A DNA stretch of 64,000 bases from positions 7,165,501 to 7,229,500 of the forward strand of contig CAMRHE010000035.1 of NCBI GenBank assembly GCA_947044405.1, written 5' to 3'. Positions within the stretch are counted from its first letter, which is position 1. Each line of letters opens with the position of its first letter. The position numbers and the translations under genes were made by a program. The notes under the pieces were generated by a model that worked only from the letters and a program-made list of their open reading frames with translations, made no database searches and was not told where the DNA came from. The DNA comes from Leptodactylus fallax (taxonomy: Eukaryota > Chordata > Amphibia > Anura > Leptodactylidae). Shown piece by piece: positions 1 through 11,395 of the stretch.

Positions 1-2165
1 AGCACCAGAGGCGGCAACAGTCCGCCCTGGCATAGCCGCCGCGGACCGGGTCACTCCAACTGCAGCAGAAGGAACAGCGGCAGAAAGGACAACAGGAGCA
101 ATGACAGGAGTAACAACAGGAGCAACGACAGCATCAGGAACAGCATCAGGAACAGCAGCAGAAACAGCAGCAGGGACAACAGCAGGGACAACAGCAGAAA
201 TACCAGAAACAACAGGGGCCACAACAGAAATATTACTAGCAGTAGAAATACTTTTTTTTTAGCAGCAATGGTAATAGCCCCTCCACCCGCAGCCTCCCCG
301 ACTACAGGCTCTTGGACCCCCATGCATACTACACCACCTTCTTCAGGAATACTACTAATTACCCCTTTTGTCCCACCCGCTTTCCCCTTTACCTTACCTG
401 TCTGCTTAACTAGCTTCTCCACTCGTCCATCATTCACACCTGCAGTCTTCCTTCTTACAGCGGGGCCGGCTGCACCACTCGCTGATGGCTTCCCCCGCTT
501 TTACCTCGGCCTCCGCATCCACAGTCACCCCGGCACCTAATGTTGTAGGAGGACACGCCCCCTTAGCCCCGGAAGTGACCTCCGCATCACCGGCTTCATC
601 AGCACTGGAGGAGGATGAGCCACGCCCACCTGCCACTCCCCCTTTCCTACACCTTACTCTGGGGGAAGCCATCGATATTTTAAAACCTCCTACCAGGAAG
701 GGAGGTTTCCCTACACCACTCCCCTCCGCAGGGGGGGCTTCTTTGCCTTTGCCCTTGTCCGCAACTATGAGCGCCTTGTCCGCAACTATGAGCTCCTTGT
801 CCGCCACCACCTGAAAGGTACTATCAGGCGCCATTTTGACTGCTGGCACCCCGGGCAACCCGCCACTTGGCGTGACCCGAGGTGCCTGCGCCTCCCTTTT
901 CTCTCCTGGAGGCATCGCAACCTGGGCTGAGGTCCCGGCACGATGCTCCCCAGGCAACGACCTGACAAATTTAAATGTCTCTATTTCTCTTTTTTTTTTC
1001 CTTCCTTGCCTTCTTCCTGGTCTTAGCTCCTTTTCCCGCCTCCTCCCCGTCCAGATCTGACATGCTGAATGCTAATTGGTCCATTCTGGACGGGGACTCT
1101 AATTGGTAGATTTGCCTCATCAGCTTCCCCGCCTTCTCCCGAGGCTCCGCCCTCCTCCTCCTCCGTCTCGGGCAGTGGTTGGTTCTCTGGGAGTGTGGGA
1201 GATTGCGTCACTTCCTGCCCTGTCATTCTGACTTCCTGCTTCACTACCGGCACTGATGCCTGCGTATACGTGGGTATCAGGCTGCCGCTACTAGGGACGG
1301 CTGCCAGACTATACTGTACCGCCATGCTGTCATCTGATTCCAGGTCTGACTCGCAATAGTCGTCCTCTCCCAAGCTGTCTGAGGACGCGGGGCCATCCTT
1401 CAACAACCGCTCCTGCTGTTTGCGGAAGAAGCGGTCATCGTTCAGTAGCTTCTCTCTGAACGGCCCCGCACCCTCCAGAATCTCCGTGCACCTGGCTTCC
1501 AGGGCCTTTATTTGTTTTTTCAGGCTCCTTACCTGCTTACTGAAAACCGGGCGGTCCTTCCTTGAGGCCCTGTCGCTACGGGCGTGAGCTCTCTGAAGCT
1601 CCCCACTCATTGCGAACAGGGACCTCCGGGCCCGGTCATACTCCTCCAGGACCGCCTCGATCCTCCGGCTGTAGATGGCAACCTCTTCTCCAGCTTTCCG
1701 GATGCCCCATCCTGCGGGTGATTGCGGCAGCGATGACGGTAAGCTTGTGTCATTTCTCCTGCTTGCAGGGACCCTTCCAGAGGGAACCGCATATCCTGCG
1801 GCCGTAGCCCCCTTCGGACCGGCTTCACCCGCCACTGCCGCTGATGTTACCGCCGTGGCTGATGTCGCCGTTTTCACGGATCCACCTGCCGGGACTGCTG
1901 ACACCCCTGTCGCCACCGCTACTCCTGCCGGCGTCGCCCGCTCTACGGATGTCGCTGCTCCCGATGCTGTTCCTGATGCTGCAGCCGCCAATGTCGCTGC
2001 TGCTGCTCCTGATGCTGCTCCCAATGCTGTTGTCCCGGTCGCCATTCTCATTGAGGCTTGCTGCCTCAGCGACCTCCGCCTGCCCTGCTCTGCTGGTGCT
2101 GTGTCGGCAGACATTCTCCTGCCCCCCGCCTGTAAGGTCCGGGGGGCAGGAGCTCCACGCTCCAT
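1..2165 (-). pseudogene. ORF1 of Tx1-like LINE copy A, N-terminal part, frameshifted
   Basis: The start is the ATG at 2165-2163 (protein begins MERGAPAPRTLQ), the same start that is conserved in copy B at 10884. The reading frame is open to about 1023, continues in another frame at about 957-430 and again at 437-51, so at least two frameshifts break it. It has an Ala/Thr/Val-rich low-complexity stretch, then a charged coiled-coil-like stretch, then acidic and Ser-rich sequence with three VADK repeats near 757-811. An A9 run near 248-257, where copy B has A7, explains one frameshift. It would encode the RNA-binding ORF1 protein of a non-LTR retrotransposon; the zinc knuckles lie outside the window. 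Confidence 0.75.
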
Positions 2166-2342
2166 GATAAGGCTCCCCTCCGCACGGGGAAGGGAGTCGG
2201 AGCTACGGTATGTATCACACAAAAGACCGAAAACCACACCCAATAATCGGTCTCCAAGTATCCAAAAAAGCCTCTTAAGCCTCTGGACTCAGGAGCTCAA
2301 ACAAGTGTGTCTGACTCCCACAGTTGCCCCGAAGGAATTGGA
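1..2342 (-). mobile_element. Tx1-like LINE copy A, 5' part only (runs off the left edge)
   Basis: The block is nearly identical to 8719-11057, with small indels, and lies in the same orientation, so it is the 5' end of a second copy of the LINE at 2343-11057. Its 5' terminus is placed at 2342, because homology to the other copy stops right after the shared GAAGGAATTGGA (2331-2342). It directly abuts the 3' end of copy B with no visible spacer. Only the 5' leader and the N-terminal part of ORF1 are inside the window. The high GC content contrasts with the AT-rich DNA further right. The family assignment comes from copy B. Confidence 0.85.
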
Positions 2343-3479
2343 ACTATTTTATTAGAAAAGTAGAAAAAGTTCACAAACACTGTCACATACGAAAATACAA
2401 TATAAAAACTATAAACAGAGACAATACATAAATCTAAAACATAGCATAAAACCATCAACAAATAAAATACAAGAAAACACCGGGACAAAAAAAACCAATC
2501 GCGAACCAGCCCCATCCATTCTGCCTTTCACTCCGCCTTTCACGCCACCTTTCACTCTTCTCCCGTCTTTCTCCAGTCATCCGTCAGTCAAAAACTCTAA
2601 CAAAAGAAAATCTAAATGAGCAATATACAATGGAAACATATAACGGAAACTTATAACGGAAACTTAGAACACTAACAAAATCCCCAACTGAAACTTACTA
2701 AAAAATTTTTTTTTTTTTTCCCCTCACCACACCCGGCCAGCACCACGCCCCATGTCCTCCCATGTCCGCATAGTCCTGGTGCTGGCACCACCCACCACCA
2801 AGCCCCTGAAACCCAACCTGGCTCTCCGCCTCATGTCCTCACATGTCCGCGTAGTCCAGAGCCAGGCCGGGCACACGAAAACTTATAAACCAAACCCCTC
2901 CACCCCCCAAAAAGAAACCCCCCTCCCAAACAACCTACCCCCCTGAAAAAAACCCTTATCTACTAACAAACAAATGGAATTATGGAATATGGAAAAAGAA
3001 ATATGGGATATGGAAATGGATATAAAAAATGGAAATGGAAAATGAATATGGGATATGGAAAAATGGAAAATGGGAAAATGGACACAACATATGAACGACA
3101 ACAATAACAAATAAGAAATAACAGACAAGTAACAAAAACCCACCATCCTACATAACCTGTTAAATTACCTTCCCTCCCATGAACCTCCCATGGGCCTAGG
3201 GTCGGTTATCCTCAAGCCTCTTACCCTTCCATCTGATTTCCAAAACAAAATGCCTATGTGGTGACACGCCAGCCCTCCACCAGGAAGAGAGCACAGGAGG
3301 CCCATCCCTGTCTACTCGCCCTACCGCTATATCCCTATCTATCATTCTGTCCCTACCCTGTCCCTACCTGTCCCTCCCTATCAGAAAATAATAAACCCCA
3401 CCCCTCGTGCAAACCTTGCCCTACCTATCCCTATCTGGCCCTAACCTAACTAACCTACTTTAAATCCCTTATCTAACCC
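2343..3479 (-). other. 3' untranslated region of LINE copy B
   Basis: No ORF of note. On the plus strand it is C/A rich, with CCCT-like runs (3330-3480), a GGAAAT-like simple stretch (2970-3080), and two diverged copies of a short direct repeat around CATGTCC at 2752-2790 and 2833-2860. On the minus strand it ends with TCTAATAAAATAG, which includes an AATAAA polyadenylation signal, directly at the 5' end of copy A. Confidence 0.6.
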
Positions 3480-6400
3480 TCAGGGAACAGAAAAAGTGAA
3501 CCCTCTCCAGAGGGTACCAGCCCTTTCTGCGCCCAGCCCCTCGTACTCCCGAGAGCGCACCCTCACCAGGTCCACCATGATGTTTTTAACCACCTCCACC
3601 TCCGGGAGGATTTTGCCTCTCGTCGATACTAAACACCGTGCTGACCATAGGTGAAACCTGACCACTGCACTAACTACAAAAAGTGTTTGGCAGTCCCTGC
3701 CCTCCGGGTGTTTGAATGCCCCATAGGCCCACTCGGCGTAGGAAAGGCCAGCCAGCCGCAGCCAACCGGTGGAGGTCCCCACCAATTTGCAAACCCTTAT
3801 ATTGAAGGGGCACTGAAGCAGGAAGTGCTCCATGCTTTCCAGCATGTCGCCACACTCCTCCCGAGGGCAGCCTCGCTCGTCGGAGTTCCGGTACTTCAAG
3901 TTCCCCCTCACCTATAACTTACCTAGGAGGCAGCGCCAGGTCAGATCCCAAAACTTCCGAGGAAACCTTTTGGAGTTAAGAAAACGCAACCCTCCCTCTA
4001 AGGTTTCTCCTGGGCAATCTTTGAGCGCCAGAGGCTTCTGGAAGCGGGTCAACAGGACCTTGTCGTCAAGAAAACGTCTTGACTGAGTCCTGATCTCCCA
4101 CGCCCCCAGACCCCACCGACGAATCACTTTCAGGACCAGGGAAGCATAGGCCGGGAGATATCCATGGGGTGCACGAAGATCTTTCACTTGCCCTCCTGAC
4201 TCCCATTTCTGGAAGAAGGGCCGAAACCACCCCTGGCAGGAGGCTACCCACGAAGGAGCCCCCTCGGAGGAAAGGTTTGGTAAATTGATCTTAAGAAAGG
4301 TGTTCATTAAGAACACCACAGGGTTAACCATATTTAACCCCCCTAGCCTCCTTGTGCGGTATGTAACCTCCCTCTTGATTAGGTTGAGCCTGTTCCCCCA
4401 TAACAGTTGGAAGAACAGGCAACAGATCCTACTCCAACAAGACTCTGGCAAGGCACAGACGCTACCTAGATAGATCACCAACGGGAGCAGGAAGGCTTTG
4501 GCAAGGTGAACCCTTTCTCTCAGGGTCAAAGACCAACCCTTCCAGCAATCAACTCTCTGGGCGACATCCTTAAGTCTACCTTCCCAATTTTGGAGTGGGT
4601 AATCACCCTGGCCAAAATGGATGCCTAAGATCTTTACAGACCCCTGGGGTTCTGGGAGGGTGTCCGGGAGAGAAAAAACAGGCTCTCCCCCTCCCAGCCA
4701 GAGGCTTCCACACTTATTCCTGTTTACAGCTGATCCGGAAGCCTCCGAGTAACTGTCCACTTCAGACATCACCCATTCAAGCTCCTCCCGTGATGAGACA
4801 AGAACGGTGACATCATCCGCGTAGGCTACTGTCCTCAAAGGGGAGCCGGTGCCCTCCAGGTCCATCCTGACTCCCGCCACCGGCCCACCATTAATCCGCC
4901 TAATCAGGGGATCAATGGCGAACACATACAGTAGCGGGCTCAAGGGACATCCCTGTCGGACGCCCGACCCCACCTCAAAAGGACGACCAACCCAACCATT
5001 CACAAGTGGGAAAGACTCAGCCCCAGCGTATAAGGTCTGCAGCCACTGAATGAACCCCCCAGGCAGGCCATACCTCGAGAGAGTTGACCACAAATACTCA
5101 TGATTCACCCTGTCAAAAGCCTTAGCCTGATCTAGGGACAACAAGTACCCCTTCCACCGACCTGCCCTACTCTGCTCCACAGCCTCCCTGACACTCAGGA
5201 CCGCACTTAAGGTGCTACGACCGGGAACAGAGCAGTGCTGAGCCGGCGAGAGGAGCCGGGGCGCAAACTGTACCAGCCGGTTGAAAAGTACCTTCGCCAG
5301 AATCTTTCGGTCCGTATTGAGAAGTGCTATGGGCCGCCAGTTCTCAATATGGCTCGGATCCTTACCCTTTGACAGAACTATAAGGGCGGACCTCCTCATT
5401 GACTTCGGCAGAGTGCCCGAGGATAGACACTCATTAAGCACGTCAGTCAAGAGGGGAGCCAAAGCTCCTTTAAAGGTCCGATAGAACTCAGATGTTAAGC
5501 CATCTGGGCCAGGTGACTTCTTGAGGGCAAGACCCTCAATAGCCCTGACGACTTCCTCTTCCCTTATAGGTTCTATCAAAACACCAAGAGAAGGGTCTTC
5601 TGCTGACTCAGGAATGGCTTCAGCCAAGAAACCTGAAATCCGATCCCGATTCAGTTCCTTCTTTGCCAAAAGGTTTGAGTAGAAGGACCTGACGACCTCC
5701 AAGATCCCTGACCTGGATCTTGTCAGGGATCCTGTACTGTCAATCAGGCCTGTTACTGTCTTACAAGTCACTGACATCTTACAGTTCCTGTAGGGGTCGG
5801 GCGAGCGGTATTTCCCGAAATCCCTCTCAAGAACCAAAGATGCGTGCCTATCGTACTGACACCTTTTGAGCAAAGCCTTCACACCGGAGATATCCTCCTG
5901 GCTACCTCCGGTCGAGACCAGATGTCCAAGTCTCTTCCTCAGTGCAGTGTACATGCGGTACATGTCCAGTGACCTGAGGCTTGAGAGCCGGCGGAAAAAT
6001 CCCGCCACCCTTTTTTTGAATATCTCCCACCACTCTGACCTAGTACCTTCAAGACCCAGTAATAGTACCTGATCCTGAAGAAACTCCTCAAAGGCTTGTC
6101 TTACAGCTGCCTCCTCAAGGAGTGACGAATTCAGCCTCCACAAACCTCTTCCTCTCCGGAGGGTCTCTGAAATATTCAAAGAAAACAAAATTAGACAGTG
6201 ATCAGAGAACTCCACCTCCACCACGGACACAGGGGTGGTGACGGAATTCTCCTTCAAAAAAAACCTATCTATCCTAGACCTAACACTACCTCTCTGAAAG
6301 GTGAACCCACGGTGACCTGGGGAATGCCTGATGTGGATATCCACCAGGCGAGCTTCACTCACTATTCTATTTAACGCGGCGCCATCATAGGGCAGTCTAT

Positions 6401-6875
6401 CTCTGGTACCTCCTCGGTCTTGGGGTCTAGTTATGGTATTAAATTCCCCACCAAAGATGACTTGTTTGCCCGTAAAAAGAAAAGGCTTAATCTTCATAAA
6501 GAGGCTTTTACGGTCCCACTTTGTCTGGGGACCGTAGATGTTAATGAGGCGCAGGCTTTGCCCCTTCATGAAGACGTCTAAGACTAGGCACCTTCCCATT
6601 TCGAGCTCGATCAGTCGCTGGCATTTCACATCTGCGGTAAAAAGCACCGCCACTCCACTATACGGCTCAGCCGCAAGAGACCAGTAGGAGGGCCCCCTGC
6701 GCCACTCCCTCCTTGCTCTGTTTATCTCTGATAGAGTACAGAGCCTGGTCTCCTGCAAAAACAAAATGTCAACTTCAACCCGGCCAAGAAAATCAAAGGC
6801 TGCAAACCTAGCCGTATCAGACTTAATGCTGGCCACATTAATGGTGGCCAGCGTCAGTGGAGAGGGGACTGCCAT
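3480..6875 (-). pseudogene. ORF2 of Tx1-like LINE copy B: endonuclease-reverse transcriptase, one in-frame TAG
   Basis: ORF2 performs target-primed reverse transcription: the endonuclease nicks DNA and the RT copies the element RNA. Residues 1-230 form an exonuclease/endonuclease/phosphatase domain with TIN (N13), QET (E42), NIYGP (Y114), GGEFN (142-146), RIDRF (D203) and SDH (224-226). The RT domain spans about 490-760, with SLDQAKAFD (D582), VRQGCPLSPLLY and the catalytic YADD (685-688). After residue 987 a TAG (3914-3912) interrupts. The same frame then stays open for 143 codons, encoding the Cys/His C-terminal domain (CPREECGDMLESMEHFLLQC), and stops at TGA 3482-3480. The start ATG is 6875-6873. 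Without the TAG the protein would be about 1,130 aa, normal for this family. In GGEFN, Glu replaces the usual catalytic Asp. Confidence 0.92.
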
Positions 6876-6877
6876 TA
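6873..6877 (-). promoter_or_regulatory. TAATG stop/start overlap joining LINE ORF1 and ORF2
   Basis: On the minus strand the bases TAATG hold the ORF1 stop (TAA, 6877-6875) and the ORF2 start (ATG, 6875-6873), sharing one base. In the silkworm R1-clade LINE SART1 an identical UAAUG has been shown to couple termination and reinitiation on a bicistronic RNA. That this site works the same way is inference. Confidence 0.75.
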
Positions 6878-7713
6878 AGACCGATTGAGCTCAATGACCT
6901 TCAGCTTCCCACCCCTTTTCCTCCTATCACCACCACCCCTAGATGAGTCTGAAGAGGACCCGCGACTTCTCCTCGTCTTGCGGGTCCTCTTCTTACATTG
7001 GGATTGGTCCATCACCTCCCCCGGTGCGGTTTGGCCAGAGGAGGGATGGACCTCCCCCCGCAACTTCTCCCTGAGGAGTTACAGTGGTCGCAGAGACAGT
7101 AGCAACTTCGGCCCTGGGTGCATCATCTCCTCCTCCAGGCTCCAGGCCAGCCTCCCCCCCAGAGGGCAGGGGGCCCCCTCCCGGAGGGAGACTCAGCAGC
7201 CCCTGACGGCTCCACCTCTCCCTCTGAAGCCTCCCCTGAGGCCGACGCATCCTCACAGAGGGATTTGTACCGGTTGGGACCTACCACTAGAGGGCCGTCG
7301 AGTCTGCGTTCCTTCGTCGGGGGGGGGGGGCAGATGTTTTTGCCCTCACTTTACTCGGTGACTTTCTCCGCTTGACCGTCTCTCCCTCCCCAGCACTGAC
7401 GTACTGAGAAGAAGACGACTGGTCAGCCTCTTCCTCCCTCTGCAGTCTCTTCATCTCCTCAACCAGGGTCGTGCCCACTGCTGCCTCGGCATCAGGATCT
7501 GGCCCAGCAGAGCCAGGGGCAGAAGGAAGGCACATAACTCCCTCCCTCTGCTCCCTCCTCCTCTCGCGCCTCCTTGCCCTTGATGGTGGCTGGGCCTTCT
7601 CCCTTTGCCTTGGCATACTAGTCTCTCCTCCCCCACTCACCCCCCTCCGCAGCAGGGACAGCCTCCTCAACTGCTCCCGCTTGCCGAAGGGTGGTGTTGG
7701 CGAAAGACCGTGG

Positions 7714-7863
7714 ACACGCCCCGATCGGGTGCCCAAGGACACCACACAGGTGGCAACGCACCCTGCCACAGGTCGCCGCGAGATGGCCCACCTCCCCACA
7801 CATGGCGCACTTCTGCACACGGCAGGAGGCGCTCAAGTGTGAGGGGTCACCGCACCTGTGACA
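7714..7863 (-). other. Three CCHC zinc knuckles in LINE ORF1
   Basis: Minus-strand translation gives three consecutive CX2CX4HX4C motifs: CHRCGDPSHLSASC, CAMCGEVGHLAATC and CHLCGVLGHPIGAC. Such knuckles bind nucleic acid in gag-like ORF1 proteins of the Tx1 and related clades. All twelve metal ligands are intact. The preceding region (WSGAWTFMVKLR..., VFYQGQPKLC...) resembles the ORF1 fold that is also found in ZCCHC3-like proteins. Confidence 0.93.
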
Positions 7864-9463
7864 GAGTTTTGGCTGCCCCTGGTAGAAGACAAGGATCCTG
7901 TCTTTCCCAAGGAAGGTTGAGGACGGGATATGCATCACCGAGTTATCCTCGTGTCGCAATTTGACCATGAAGGTCCAGGCCCCCGACCATATCCCGAACT
8001 CGTCGAGATTTTTCTTTGGGAAGTCCTTGACCTCCCCAAACCTGTTCAGCCAGGTCATGATGTCCATATAAGAAAGTGACTCGTTACGAGTTAAAACGGT
8101 CACTTTCTTAATGTTATCCTGGCGTGACACCGCCCACACCATAAAGTCACGCCAGGCGGGCTCGTCCTTCACCAGCCTATAGTTTCCCCAGAAGGTTTCT
8201 AAGCCCTCCGGGGTAACAAAGCTGATGTCAAACTCCGAGGAGCCGACAGGATGAATCAGGGCAAAGATGTCGCTTGCCCTGAAACCCATCCCAAGTAGGA
8301 GTTCCACGACCCCCCTCCTCTGGGGACAAGGGCCGGCTCCCCCCCCACACGAGACGGGCCACGTTCCTCCGTGTCGGCCCCCTACGCCCGGGTGTAGGGA
8401 GAGTCCATCTGGTCTCACCTCCTTCCTCTCGGAACTTCCCTAGGCCAAAACGCTCGATCCAGAACCTAAGGTCTCTCGACTGCCCATCTATGGTCATTGT
8501 GGACTGGCCCGCCTGTAAAGCCTCCAGGAGCTGCCGTTGCAAATCGCCGTCCCTGGAGCCGGGCGGAAGACATGTTGCACCCCCAGGGGCCCCAGAAGCG
8601 ACGCTGGCATAGGAGCGTGGGGGCCCGGAGGCCGCAGCAACCTCCGCTGCCGGAGTACCAGTGCCACTCCCAGGGACCCCCGCAGAACTACTTAGCCCAG
8701 CCACGGCAACCGGAGCACCAGAGGCGGCAACAGTCCGCCCTGGCATAGCCGCCGCGGACCGGGTCACTCCAACTGCAGCAGAAGGAACAGCGGCAGAGAG
8801 GACAACAGGAGCAACAATATCAGGAGCAGTGACAGGAGTAACAACAGGAGCAACGACAGCATCAGGAACAGCATAAAACACACAGAAACAACAGCAGGGA
8901 CAACAGCAGAAATACCAGAAACAACAGGGGCCACAACAGAAATATTACCAGCAGTAGAAACACTTTTTTTAGCAGCAATGGTAATAGCCCCTCCTCCCGC
9001 AGCCTCCCCGACTACAGGCTCTTGGACCCCCATGCATACTACACCACCTTCTTCAGGAATACTACTAACTACCCCTTTTGTCCCACCCGCTTTCCCCTTT
9101 ACCTTACCTGTCTGCTTAACTAGCTTCTCCACTCCTCCATCATTCACACCTGCAGTCTTCCTTCTTACAGCGGGGCCGGCTGCACCACTCGCTGATGGCT
9201 TCCCCGCTTTTACCTCGGCCTCCGCATCCACAGTCACCCCGGCACCTAATGTTGTAGGAGGACACGCCCCCTTAGCCCCGGAAGTGACCTCCGCATCACC
9301 GGCTTCATCAGCACTGGAGGAGGATGAGCCACGCCCACCTGCCACTCCCCCTTTCCTACACCTTACTCTGGGGGAAGCCATCGATATTTTAAAACCTCCT
9401 ACCAGGGAGGGAGGTTTCCCTACGCCACTCCCCTCCGCAGGGGTGGCTTCTTTGCCTTTGCCC

Positions 9464-9521
9464 TTGTCCGCAACTATGAGCGCCTTGTCCGCAACCATGA
9501 GCTCCTTGTCCGCAACCACCT
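9464..9521 (-). repeat. Short in-frame repeat in LINE ORF1 (VADK units)
   Basis: Three roughly 24-30-bp units encode VADKEL, VADKAL and VADKGK. The equivalent block in copy A is at 757-811. It lies in the low-complexity part of ORF1 and is a likely source of length variation between copies. Confidence 0.7.
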
Positions 9522-11057
9522 GAAAGGTACTATCAGGCGCCATTTTGACTGCTGGCACCCCGGGCACCCCACCACTTGGCGTGACCCGAGGTGCCTGCGC
9601 CTCCCTTTTCTCTCCTGGAGGCATCGCAACCTGGGCTGAGGTCCCGGCATGATGCTCCCCAGGCAACGACCTGACAAATTTAAATGTCTCTATCTCTCTT
9701 CTTTTTTTTTCCTTCCTTGCCTTCTTCCTGGTCTTGGCTCCTTTTCCCGCCTCCTCCCCGTCCAGATCTGACATGCTGAATGCTAATTGGTCCATTCTGG
9801 ACGGGGACTCTAATTGGTAGATTTGCCTCATCAGCTTCCCGCCTTCTCCCGAGGCTCCGCCCTCCTCCTCCTCCTCCGTCTCGGGCAGTGGTTGGTTCTC
9901 TGGGAGTGTGGGAGATTGCGTCACTTCCTGCCCTGTCATTCCGACTTCCTGTCTTGTCATTCTGACTTCCTGCTTCACTGCCGGCACTGATGCCTGCGTA
10001 TACGTGGGTATCAGGCTGCCGCTACTAGGGACGGCTGCCCGACTATACTGTACCGCCATGCTGTCATCCGACTCCAGGTCTGACTCACAATAGTCGTCCT
10101 CTCCCGAGCTGTCTGAGGACGCGGGGCCATCCTTCAACAACCGCTCCTGCTGTTTGCGGAAGAAGCGGTCATCGTTCAGCAGCTTCTCTCTGAACGGCCC
10201 CGCGCCCTCCAGGATCTCCGCACACCTGGCTTCCAGGGTCTTAATCTGCTTTTTGAGGCTCTTTACTTGCCTGCTGAAAACCGGGCGGTCCTTCCTCGAG
10301 GCCCTGTCGCTACGGGCACGAGCGCTTTGCAGCTCTCCACCCATAGCAAACAGGGACCTCCGGGCCCGGTCATACTCCTCCAGGACCGCCTCGATCCTCC
10401 GGCTGTAGATGGCAACCTCTTCTCCAGCTTTCCGGATGCCCCATCCTGCGGGTGATTGAGACAGCGATGACGGTAAGGCGTCTTTTCTCCTGCTTGCAGG
10501 GACCCTTCCAGAGGAAACCGCATATCCTGCGGCCGTAGCCCCCTTCGGACCGGCTTCACCCGCCACTGCCGCTGATGTTACTGCCGTGGCTGATGTCGCC
10601 GTTTTCACGGATCCACCTGCCGGGACTGCTGACACCCCTGTCGCCACCGCTACTCCTGCCGGCGTCGCCCGCTCTACGGACGTCGCTGCTCCCGATGCTG
10701 TTCCCGATGCTGCAGCCGCCAATGTCGCTGCTGCTGCTCCCGATGCTGTTGTCCTGGTCGCCAGTCTCATTGAGGCTTGCTGCCTCAGCAACCTCCGCCT
10801 GCCCTGCTCTGCTGGTGCTGTGTCGGCAGACATTCTCCTGCCCCCCGCCTGTAAGGTCCGGGGGGCAGGAGCTCCACGCTCCATGATAAGGCTCCCTTCC
10901 GCACGGGGAAGGGAGTCGGAGCTACGGTCTGTAACAAACAAAGACCGAAAACCACACACAATAAACGGTCTCCAAATATCAAAAGCCACGTAAGCCTCTG
11001 AAGCTTGGAGCTCAAACAGACAAGTCTGACTCCCACGATTGCCCCGAAGGAATTGGA

Positions 11058-11391
11058 GCAACCCATGTAGCTGGCGGGAGGTGTAAAGTTAAAAATAAGT
11101 AAATTAAAAAGCATACTACTTTGTTCCCGGCGCTCCATTATCCACTGCCAGTGTCCATTCAGTCTCGTGCCAGCGACTCCTTGCTGGGAGTCCTGCACCT
11201 CATGTGATCACTAAGACCAATTAGGTACAGGATTTCCAGAAATGAGGCGCCGCCATGAGACCGAACAGACACAGGCAGGGGACAACGGGGTGCTGGGGAC
11301 AGGTGAGTATGCTTTTTTTTTTAAATTTTCTTATTTTTACACCTCCCTGGCGGCCGACGCAGTGGTCGCTTCAGTTTATGGACAACCTCTT
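11058..11391. mobile_element. Right part of a TTAA-type MITE that hosts the LINE insertion
   Basis: Arms at about 11070-11115 and 11302-11350 are inverted copies of each other (GGGAGGTGTAAA... against ...TTTACACCTCCC). The element ends GACAACCTCTT at 11391, followed by TTAA (11392-11395). The 5' end of LINE copy B adjoins it at 11058, so the LINE pair probably inserted here. The other half of the MITE would lie beyond the left edge of the window. Confidence 0.5.
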
Positions 11392-11395
11392 TTAA

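Larger units (their letters stand above)
6875..10884 (-). pseudogene. ORF1 (gag-like, Ala-rich, coiled coil, three CCHC knuckles) of LINE copy B
   Basis: The start is the ATG at 10884-10882, the upstream-most start shared with copy A. The span corresponds to about 1,330 codons, long for a Tx1 ORF1. In order it has an Ala/Thr/Gly-rich segment, a charged coiled-coil-like segment (about 10132-10419), an acidic Ser-rich region, VADK repeats, a second Ala/Val-rich region, a conserved globular region (about 7870-8330), three zinc knuckles and a basic/acidic tail. Frameshifts occur near 8876 (a small rearrangement relative to copy A), near the C8 run at 8340, near 7650-7700 and at the G run at 7319-7330. 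The tail ends ...KLKVIELNRS at TAA 6877-6875, overlapping the ORF2 start. It probably binds element RNA to form the RNP. Homopolymer positions mean some breaks could be sequencing errors. Confidence 0.8.
2343..11057 (-). mobile_element. Tx1-like non-LTR retrotransposon (LINE), copy B, nearly full length
   Basis: On the minus strand the order is 5' leader (11057-10885), ORF1 (10884-6875), ORF2 (6875-3480) and a 3' UTR of about 1.1 kb (3479-2343) that ends AATAAAATAG against copy A. The ORF1 zinc knuckles, the apurinic-like endonuclease followed by a reverse transcriptase, and the Cys/His C-terminus fit the Tx1 branch of the L1 group, known from frogs and fish. At about 8.7 kb it is long for a LINE because ORF1 is unusually long. 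ORF1 has several frameshifts and ORF2 one nonsense codon, so this copy is probably not autonomous as written. No target-site duplication was identified. The 3' end is inferred from where copy A begins. Confidence 0.85.

Noticed and set aside
1675..2355. 226-codon plus-strand ORF opposite LINE ORF1
   Set aside because: Antisense shadow of a GC- and Ala-rich ORF1; the equivalent frame in copy B is shorter and shifted.
3258..3480. Telomere-like CCCTA/CCCT runs
   Set aside because: The units are irregular (CCCTATC, CCCTACC, CCCTAACC) and there is no sustained CCCTAA repeat; it lies in the LINE 3' UTR.
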